Assembly (NCBI GenBank): GCA_036939755.1
Contig: JALLAZ010000703.1
Coordinates: forward strand, 1 to 12,674
Direction of reading: 5' to 3'
DNA length: 12,674 bases
Source of the DNA: Stephanodiscus triporus
Lineage: Eukaryota > Bacillariophyta > Thalassiosirophyceae > Thalassiosirales > Thalassiosiraceae
Made by a program: the position numbers and the translations under genes. Below are positions 1-6,954 of this stretch, one piece after another. The notes under the pieces are model-generated. The model saw nothing but the letters and a program-made list of their open reading frames with translations. It ran no database searches and was not told the origin of the DNA. The first letter of the stretch is position 1; the number at the start of each line of letters is the position of its first letter.

Positions 1-184
1 CGGCGATTACACAAGAAAGTGAGTGGTCGCGCCAAAAAAGCGGGGCCGCCCTGTAATTCCCCCCTTTTTGGCGCCCAATCCAGTGTCTTCCTGTTCTGAG
101 AGAGTCATCGTTTGCGCAGGATGGATCTTAGTTCCCCCCGTCTGTCCTCGCCTACGCGAACAACATACAAAAAAACAACACACC
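1..184 (+). promoter_or_regulatory. Upstream region of PCID2 with paired E2F-like sites
   Basis: This is the 5' flank of the PCID2 gene. Two perfect 10-base inverted arms, GCGCCAAAAA at 29-38 and TTTTTGGCGC at 65-74, each contain TTTGGCGC on one strand, which fits the E2F/DP consensus TTTSSCGC. A CCAAT pentamer at 75-79 directly adjoins the second arm. The start codon at 185 is about 110 bases downstream. The base match is seen in the sequence; the regulatory role is inferred. The pair could equally serve a gene lying to the left of the window. Confidence 0.45.
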
Positions 185-2130
185 ATGACGTTGCCTGGAC
201 ACTCTATCAACACAATCAAAACCAGACTGAGCAACGCCATCTCCGCGAAAGATCCACACGCAATAGCATCTGCCGTCGACCTTCCCCCTTTACCCAAAAG
301 AGTAGTAGATGCTGCGGGCAGTGGTGGTGTTGCGTCGCAACAACATGGAGAGAACCTCAGGATTGATGGTGCAGATTGGTCCAATGTCTTGAACCCGCTT
401 CTGGATGCTCATTTGGCAATTCAATCGGTATGTCCCCCTCTGTTGATTTCTAGGAAATAATCGCACGTGAACGGAATTCCGGGCGTCGGAAGAAGACCGT
501 TTCAATCAAAAGGGTTGATTCCGGTTTTGTTTGTTTCTTCGCCTGTGTGTTTCAATTGTTGCTATATAATGCGCGGGGATGTCTAACCTTCATCAGTATG
601 GACATCCACCCGAGCGATATTCCCCGTCGTGTTTCGCACCCCAGATGCAGACGGGAACCCAGTGCTCCAACATTATTTGTTGCGGACTTCATCCTTATCC
701 CTCGGTTTACTCATTGATGTGCTTACTTCAACGTTGCCCTCTATGCCCTATGCACACCCAACGAACGAAAGAATGATCCAGCGCAAACATACGAAGCCCA
801 ATCCTCTCTTCACTCGGCGATTAATCACGCTTTGGGATCGTCCAAGGGAAATTGGCTTATCCCGGCCTTGCATGTGGTATGCCGGAATACACATCGTGCG
901 GCGGCCCTAGCCGATGAGAGCACTGGGAATAGGAACGACCACGCCCGATTGCAGAATGCAGTAACTCTCCTGCAGGCTAGTTACAGTAAGACATTGAATG
1001 ATCGGGTTGAGCTTCGGGTAAGTATTTGGTTTCTCTTCACATTCCTTCTACACTCTTTCCATCGAGTATTCTAATCATTGGCCGGAGGGCAATATCCAAA
1101 CCTAACTCGAAGCCCAATGAAGCATTTAGCGAGGAAGGCTCCAAGAAAATCGGCGTGCTCTACATTGTCAACCAACTATTCAGCATGTACTTCAGACTCA
1201 ACACGCTAAGACTTTGCAAAAATTTACTCAAGTGAGTGACTAGGCTTCTGTGCCCGCTAATAAAGCCATGGAGTTGAACGCCGTGCCTTACTCATTCCTC
1301 CCACTCATTTAACATGCACTCATCAGACCGGTGGAGAGCCGAGGCATACACGAGAGTGGAACCATGGGTGAAATGGTGACGTATCGTTACTATGTTGGTC
1401 GTCTCAATATGTTCGAAGATCAGTATGATCTCGCAGAGCAGAATTTTGACTACGCCCTTCGACATTGCCATCGTTCTGCAGTGGCGAATAAAAAGAAGAT
1501 CTTGAACTATTTAATCCCAGTCAAATTGCTGAGGGGGCGATTACCTACGAGCAAGTGTGAGTATTTGCACATTTTGATAGGGCAACAACCATGCGTTTTT
1601 CCCCATCTTTTTTTCAAAGCCCTCACGATTCGTCTTGTCGTTACAAACATGATTCCCAAGTGCTTCACAAATATTCCTTCGATGAATTCGTGCCGTTGTC
1701 GAATGGAATGAGAACGGGTAATTTAATGGAGTTTAGCGATGGGCTTAGGAAGAACCAAGATATCTTCATCAGGTAAGACTAGCAATTTCCACGGTGTTGT
1801 AAGCCTTTTGGGAATTATCACCCATGAAATCTTTCGGACTTTTATCATTGCAGACGGGGCACCTACCTGCTTCTTGAGAAGTGCAAAATGATATGCTATC
1901 GTAATCTATTCAAGAGAGTTTACAAAATAGTCGGGAAGGAGCAAATCAGATTGGATTGCATTGCACAGAGCTTCAAGTGGCTTGGCATGCCGATCGATTT
2001 GGATGAGGTGGAGTGCATCTTGGCCAATTTGATATTCAAGCAATTCATCCGTGGGTATCTTTCACACGAGAAGAGAATATTAGTTCTCAGCAAGAAAGAG
2101 CCGTTTCCAACGTCGAAGGTGATCAAATAA
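185..2130 (+). CDS. PCID2: PCID2/Thp1 homologue, PCI-domain subunit of the TREX-2 mRNA-export complex
   Basis: Inferred exons: 185-427, 772-1017, 1113-1231, 1327-1556, 1661-1772 and 1854-2130, coding 408 residues (animal PCID2 is about 400). The family couples transcription to mRNA export at nuclear pores, with a GANP/Sac3 partner and DSS1. Recognition rests on stretches collinear with PCID2: SKKIGVLYIVNQLF (residues 173-186), VTYRYYVGR (220-228), HCHRS, the LPTSKLLHKY junction, CYRNLFKRVY and ECILANLIF (370-378), ending SHEKRILVLSKKEPFP. The last third is the PCI/winged-helix region. The start at 185 is the first ATG in its frame. Donors are gtatgt, gtaagt, gtgagt, gtgagt and gtaaga. Exon joints 2-6 restore conserved sequence exactly. 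The first joint (427 to 772) is less certain: it leaves the protein about four to six residues shorter than relatives there, and its acceptor (aaag) lacks a pyrimidine tract. A TATATAA at 563-569 lies in intron 1. The neighbouring gene is convergent. Confidence 0.92.
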
Positions 2131-2361
2131 AAGAACTCAGCGAGAACTGTGCATATTGTTCGAAGCAATATTATTAAAATTAATTATGCTTGAGCCATAA
2201 TAACTGATACCTACGACAGTCGATCCAAATGAGAGATGATTCTTATGTAGGTAGTTACTTTCATTCATTTAATACAACATAGCGGGTGTTTCTTGCTTCG
2301 TTTCTTCAATCATGGACGGAGGGCTTATCCCTAAATAGTTTCCTCTCGATGCCTGTCTCTT
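2131..2361. other. Convergent intergenic spacer between PCID2 and the next gene
   Basis: This is an AT-rich 231-base gap between two stop codons. It contains one clear hairpin just after the PCID2 stop: arms ATATTG at 2153-2158 and CAATAT at 2166-2171 around a 7-base loop, followed by AT-rich sequence. It probably holds both 3' UTRs. I see no open frame or RNA gene. Confidence 0.5.
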
Positions 2362-3611
2362 CTACTTTTGAGTTTTTTTTCCCGTGAGGAGGGCTCTGAC
2401 GAATTTCGGGATGTTGCCACTGCCATTTATAAAACCAAGGTACGCAATCTTCCCGCCATGGCCGGGATCTACGTGCATTGCGAGAGATGAATGGTTCTCC
2501 ATTTCCTGACAGTGCTGAGGATAGCCGACATCGCGCGCAGACTCGTACTCTTCACGGTCTTCATCATCCAGGTTATCAAAATCAACGGACGTGTCAAAAC
2601 CGTTGTCAGATAAATATTCCTCCAAAGTTCCATACTTTTTCCCAATTAAGATTCGATCTTCCGCAGGCACACTGAACATGTTTGATTTGGTGTATTTCTG
2701 CTCGGTGACTTCATCTCCAAGCCATTGGATCCCCACTGAAGTCAATTCGTGGTCGTGTGCAGTGTAAGCAGAAAACCTCCACTGGACGCCAAAGGTCCGA
2801 CTCAACTTGGCGGGGGCACTGAATTCCCCAACAATTCCGAAATAGACCACGAAACCGCCCTTATCGTAGTGATTCTTAACCAAATTCCAATGCGTGTCGT
2901 TTTGGACAACACAGCACAAGATGTTGGGATCGTTCAATGCAGCCGATGCTTCCTTGGCCGAGCAATTTTCGTCCAATGTCTTGAGCTCACAAGGCCAGGC
3001 CGAATCCTCCCCGAAACATGCCGTGAACCAGTCCTTTTCGACGTCGAGGAGGAGTATGAACTTCTTGGTATTGAGTTGTGCTGGTAACTGTCAAGGACGG
3101 GTGAGAGGTTGGGAACTATGAGATGCTATGACGACATAGCACGAGCGTTACATTGGCGAAGAAAGGCGATACAAATCTCATCGCAAGGCCCCAAGCCAGC
3201 CCCATGCCCAAGAGAAGATGACGATTAAGGATGCGGTGGAATGTCCGTCATGGCATCCGCGAGCGACCCCCCCACCCCCCTCCCGACAAGAGCCGCAACC
3301 ACAGGGGGGGCGCCAAGAGTCAAACGTGCCCAAAATAGGATTCGTTTGCCTTGACGCATCCCCATGGCGGGGCTACTTACCTTCTTGCCTTTCCCCTTCC
3401 TCTTCACTTTCCCATCCCTCTCAACCGACTTTGCTCCCTTGCCTTTTGCGTCCAAAGGACGTGCGCAAGGATCCTCCGAATTGGACTGGCGGCGCCGAAA
3501 AATTAAGAAGAGGAGAACACCCAGGGCTCCGAATCCTAGCGTGGATAGAATGGCGCCGTTGTTTGTGTAACTCGATCCATGCTTGTCATACTGGGATGAG
3601 AAGGCCGTCAT
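2362..3611 (-). CDS. Unrecognised single-pass membrane protein with basic linker and soluble C-terminal domain
   Basis: Two exons on the minus strand, 3611-3381 and 3087-2362, code 318 residues. The intron (3380-3088) has a GTAAGT donor and GACAG acceptor and joins in phase 0 as GKGKK/LPAQL. Residues 1-18 are polar, 19-38 form one hydrophobic span followed by RRR, and 50-77 are a Lys/Gly-rich linker, so by the positive-inside rule the C-terminus should face the cytosol. Residues 78-318 look like a folded domain, with FILLLDVEKDW near its start, a GFVVYFGIVGEF strand-rich stretch, an acidic patch at 244-257 and HVDPGHGGKIAYLGFINGSG near the end. I do not recognise the family and assign no function. 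The start at 3611 is chosen because the span follows closely; an in-frame ATG at 3665 would add 18 basic/polar residues. The gene is head to head with the PRPP synthetase gene, with 401 bases between start codons. Confidence 0.78.
3267..3284 (-). other. G-quadruplex-capable tract in the intron of the membrane-protein gene
   Basis: The plus strand reads C7, A, C6, T, C3, so the minus strand, which is the sense strand of this intron, carries G3-A-G6-T-G7. Four runs of three G with loops of 1, 4 and 1 can be drawn from it. Folding in the pre-mRNA is an inference. A hairpin with arms GCTATG and CATAGC (3125-3140) lies nearer the acceptor. Confidence 0.5.
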
Positions 3612-4012
3612 GTTGGTTGTTGTTTTTTTTCGCTGTGTTGTGGCTCTGTGACTGATGCGAGTCATGTGTGTTTTTTGATGTGGTGTCAAAGCGCGCTTGC
3701 TACGTCTCTGTGTCGTTTGCCTCCTCTCCTTGTCCTCTCCGTCTGTCCGCTCCTCTGTCCGTCTCAAAAAGTATCGTACGACGAGCAGACATCTCCCTCC
3801 ACAACAGTCGAGCCAGACCATCCACACACACACACACAGTACAGTCTAGGTAGGTGCACACAGACAGGTGAGCCCTCTGTGCTGTGGGTTCCCGCCTTCG
3901 CGTCCGGCATCCCCAGACCTCAAACAGACGACGATGGCACCTTTCCGCTATGAAATCATCTTAAGCACATCTAGATAGCAATCACCGACCGAATCATCTC
4001 ACCCGCCGAGAA
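3612..4012. promoter_or_regulatory. Divergent promoter region shared by the membrane-protein and PRPP synthetase genes
   Basis: These 401 bases separate two head-to-head start codons. They contain a C/T-rich stretch around 3715-3765, a GTATCGTAC motif at 3771-3779 (also found in the next divergent promoter), and a (CA)8 microsatellite at 3823-3838. No convincing TATA box is seen. Open frames here are short and unsupported. Function as a bidirectional promoter is inferred from layout. Confidence 0.5.
3823..3838 (+). repeat. (CA)8 dinucleotide microsatellite
   Basis: Eight uninterrupted CA units lie in the divergent promoter, about 175 bases upstream of the PRPP synthetase start. Its length could vary between strains. 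Confidence 0.9.
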
Positions 4013-5680
4013 ATGAGTGCCGTGTCCACATTTGTGCGGCGTCTTGCCGTTGCGAACAAGGTTTGTGCAGATTCGTATTGCGTTCGTATTGTGCATGATG
4101 TCATCGTCATCGTTGATGTGAGAAACGTGCCAGGTGATACATCGCGTGGTTCCATCTTCTCACTCCTCGTCACGTCGTGACTCGTCGTCCCCATTACCCC
4201 CCCCCCCCCCCGCGCGCGCGTCGTCGTTGAACAGGTTACTGCCGCATCCAATGCATCTTCCCCATTCGCGTCGACCGCCGCGCGAGCGCTGACGACTCAA
4301 GCCTTCGCCCAACGAGGATCCGGACGCCAGTCGGACTCCTCCCATTCGATGGCGATGGCGGCCGCCGCCGCGGTCGGCTTCGCCGCGACCGCCGCTGGAG
4401 GCGTCGCCCACTGCGAAAGGGAGGGGGCGGTGCGAGATCCCAAGACCGTCTACGGCGTCCACGCCGACAACGTGATGAAGATGGAGCTTAAGAGGTTCAC
4501 GTCGGATTGCCAGCCGCACGACCCCTCCGTGAAGGTGCTGGAGCCCATCGAGGATGCCCCGCATCCCGAGCCGAGGGCGGAGCCCGACGTCGTCATCAAG
4601 GCAACGAGTCCCGCCCCCGACGGACCTCCCGCCGACCCGAACGCCGAGGACAGCACCCATATGACGCCGGAGGAGGCCCGCCTCGAGGCGGCCACTCTCA
4701 AGGCCAAGAAGCACGGGGGCGGACTCAAGCTATTCAGCGGCAACGGAAACCTCAGCCTTTCCATCGAGATCGCCAAGCTCTTGGGCGTGAACCTCGGCCG
4801 GGCCACCGTCAGCAGCTTCGCCGACGGTGAGATCAACGTCCAGGTCAACGAGAACGTTCGCGGGAAGGACGTTTACATCATCCAGCCGACGTGTCCCCCC
4901 GTGAACAACAACCTCATGGAGCTCCTGCTCATGGTATCGTGCCTCAACAGGGCGTCCGCCCGGCGGGTCACGGTCGTGATACCCTACTACGGCTACGCGC
5001 GGCAGGATCGCAAGATGCAGGCGCGCGTTCCCATCTCGGCCGCGGACGTCGCGCGACTCCTCGAGTCGATGGGGGTCGACCGCGTAATCGCCGTGGACCT
5101 GCACTGCGGTCAGATCCAGGGTTTCTTCGGCCCGCGCGTGCCAGTTGACAACCTCGAGGGTGGCATAGTGGGCATCGACCACTTCGGGGGCAAGGACCTG
5201 CACAATCCCGTCATCGTGAGCCCGGACGCCGGGGGGGTGTACCGCGCGAAGAAGTTCAAGGAGGGACTGGCCTACAAGTACGGCCTCGAGGACATCGGCA
5301 TCGCCATGATCATCAAGCAGCGCGCCCGCGCCGGGGCCGTCGAATCCATGGACCTCGTTGGTGACGTCAAGGATTGCGATTGCATCATCGTCGACGACAT
5401 GATTGACACGGCGGGCACGCTCTGCCTGGCCGCCGACGTCCTCGTGGCCCAGGGGGCGCGGCGGGTCTTCGCGTTCGCGACCCACGGACTGTTGTCGGGA
5501 CCGGGAAACGAGCGCATCGCCAACTCTGCCCTGGAGGAGTGCGTCATTCTGAATACCATCCCCACCACGCCGCAGCGGCTCGCGAATGAGAAGCTCGTGG
5601 AGCTCAGCGTTGCGCCGTTGCTCGCGCAGACCATATTCAACATCCATGCGAAGCGGAGTATTTCGGCCCTTTTCAAGTAA
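4013..5680 (+). CDS. PRS: Ribose-phosphate pyrophosphokinase (PRPP synthetase), probably mitochondrial, with a 180-residue N-terminal extension
   Basis: The enzyme makes 5-phosphoribosyl-1-pyrophosphate from ribose 5-phosphate and ATP, feeding purine, pyrimidine, histidine, tryptophan and NAD synthesis. Exons 4013-4060 and 4235-5680 code 497 residues. The core (about 181-497) is family length and has FADGEINVQ, PYYGYARQDRK, the catalytic-region DLHCGQIQGFF (His306), SPDAGG (346-350), the PRPP loop IIVDDMIDTAGT (about 400-412), THGLLSGP and NTIP. It looks like the class I enzyme. The first 54 residues are rich in Ser, Ala and Arg with almost no acidic residues, like a mitochondrial presequence. 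Then come a weakly hydrophobic Ala/Gly stretch (about 55-75) and an acidic, Pro-rich linker. No ER-type signal peptide is seen, so plastid import is less likely. The donor is gtttgt and the acceptor acag. Codons nearly all end in G or C, unlike most neighbours. A start at 4349 would remove the presequence. Confidence 0.94.
4197..4220 (+). repeat. C15 homopolymer followed by alternating GC tract in the PRPP synthetase intron
   Basis: Fifteen C bases (4197-4211) run straight into alternating G and C (4212-4220), 14 bases before the acceptor AG. This replaces the usual T-rich tract. A palindrome GTCACG-T-CGTGAC lies just upstream at 4169-4181. The exact length of the C run is the kind of place where sequencing can be wrong, but it lies in the intron and does not affect the reading frame. 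Confidence 0.85.
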
Positions 5681-5994
5681 AAGGGCAATGTTATGAAATG
5701 ATTTTTTCAGTTGGTCGGGGGCGGGGGGCTACAACATTCAATTGTTCTAAGGGGGCCGGGGACTACCATTAAATTTTTCTATAGGGGCAAGAGCAGAAAT
5801 GAGTATTAAAATAGGGATATCTATTTATCCGTTGAACTACCTCTGGAGTGAAGCAGCTGGCGTAGCCCCAATTCATATCTTTATTAGATTTTAGCACTTC
5901 CCGACCGAGACAAGATGATATCCTGACATTAATTTGGTTGTGACATCCTCAAAGTATCATTTTTGTACAGCCCTGACTGGAGCTGGATACGCGC
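5681..5994. other. Convergent intergenic spacer after PRPP synthetase
   Basis: These 314 bases lie between two stop codons. The first part has G-rich runs (around 5714-5730 and 5751-5761) and the rest is AT-rich. It probably holds the two 3' UTRs. No gene, strong hairpin or RNA is visible. Confidence 0.5.
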
Positions 5995-6720
5995 TCATTT
6001 GTACGTTTGCAAAAAGAAAGTCAAGAGAATGAATGACAATCCGTTTTGCCCCCACACCGGTATGAACAAGGCGGCTTGGATAAGTACGCCAAAGCCAACG
6101 CCGATCATGATCAACAAAGTCTTGAATGTTCCATAGACGGGAGACAATGCCATGTGAAATGAAATCCATGACATCAAAATGAGGAGTATCGTCCAGTGAG
6201 TTGCGGACTTGAAGTTTTCGTACTCTACTTTTTTGTCCTTCATTTTCCCCTCGTAAAGTTCCACATATGCCTTTACAGCCAACAATGCAATGGTCGTTGC
6301 GATTCCGATTTTGAACCATTCGTGGCTAACCAATGGGCTGTGCAAGATGTTGTGGAATACCTTCAAATCTGTTTACGTCGAATGGAATAATCGCATTGGT
6401 ATGACAATCGTGATAGGAAAAAATAAAGCTGCGAGGATCAAAACGCGTACACGCAGACACTATAACCAGTGCCGACGGCGAGCATTCCAGGAGACGGTAT
6501 GCACTCCGCATTCAGGAGTTGCTACGCACTCACCATGAAGGATATACAAAGTTCCCCCGATGATGGCAGAGCGCTTCAATATGTTGAGTGGATGTCTTGC
6601 CGGAAGCCCCGGGGGAGGTTCGGGAAATTTCAGCCGCTTGGAATCACCATTGTCATTGCTTGGAGTGGCGAGTCTCCTACGCAACGGCGCCGACTGCTCT
6701 ACGTCGAGAGGGTTCGCCAT
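5995..6720 (-). CDS. Unrecognised small multi-span membrane protein
   Basis: Minus-strand exons 6720-6534 and 6368-5995 code 186 residues. The intron (6533-6369) has donor GTGAGT and acceptor ACAG, splitting an Asp codon (G/AT, residue 63). The N-terminal 50 residues are hydrophilic with RRR, SKR and a PEPPPGLP run, probably a cytosolic tail. Hydrophobic spans lie at about 82-98, 119-137 and 145-164, with shorter hydrophobic stretches at 52-61 and 172-183, so three to five membrane passes are possible. Between the first two spans is a charged loop, KMKDKKVEYENFK. The spacing and polar residues inside the spans (HW, SWISFH) look like a conserved family, but I cannot name it. There is no cleavable signal peptide. 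The gene is divergent from the 783-residue gene, with 234 bases between start codons. Confidence 0.8.
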
Positions 6721-6954
6721 CTCTTGTCCTTGTTTGGGTGTTGTGTTTAGTGTTGTTGTTTTGTGTCGTGGTTCGGTTTACGGACGGATACGCCAGTATC
6801 GTACAATACGGATTACGATACGTATTACGATCGATGCAGGCGCGCGGCATTTCTCTCGAGGCAAGCCCGCAGTTTCAAACTCTCTTTTTCTCTCGGCTGG
6901 TCTCTTCTTCGTCCTCGTCCGCCTCGTTCCACATTCTTGACCGTGGCAAACACA
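6721..6954. promoter_or_regulatory. Compact divergent promoter with an inverted GTATCGTA pair
   Basis: This 234-base region lies between two start codons. GTATCGTA at 6796-6803 and its reverse complement TACGATAC at 6814-6821 form an 8-base inverted repeat with a 10-base spacer. Nearby, ATTACGAT occurs twice (from 6812 and 6824), so CGTAT/ATACG cores are dense. No TATA box is obvious. The position, about 75-100 bases from one ATG and 135-160 from the other, suits a shared control element, but that is inference. Confidence 0.5.

Noticed and set aside
579..910. Two open frames inside the first PCID2 intron
   Set aside because: Neither frame continues into the conserved PCID2 sequence, and the conserved frame is the third one.
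3225..3380. Read-through of gene 2 exon 1 into its intron
   Set aside because: A GTAAGT donor at the end of exon 1 joins in frame to a long downstream exon, and the read-through tail is low-complexity Gly/Ala/Arg.
4160..4714. A 184-codon antisense frame over the PRPP synthetase presequence
   Set aside because: Same cause: GC-rich shadow, Gly/Arg-rich product and overlap with a well-supported gene.
4730..5647. A 305-codon open frame antisense to PRPP synthetase
   Set aside because: It mirrors a gene whose codons almost all end in G or C, which suppresses stops on the opposite strand. Its product is charged and unstructured, with no recognisable domain.
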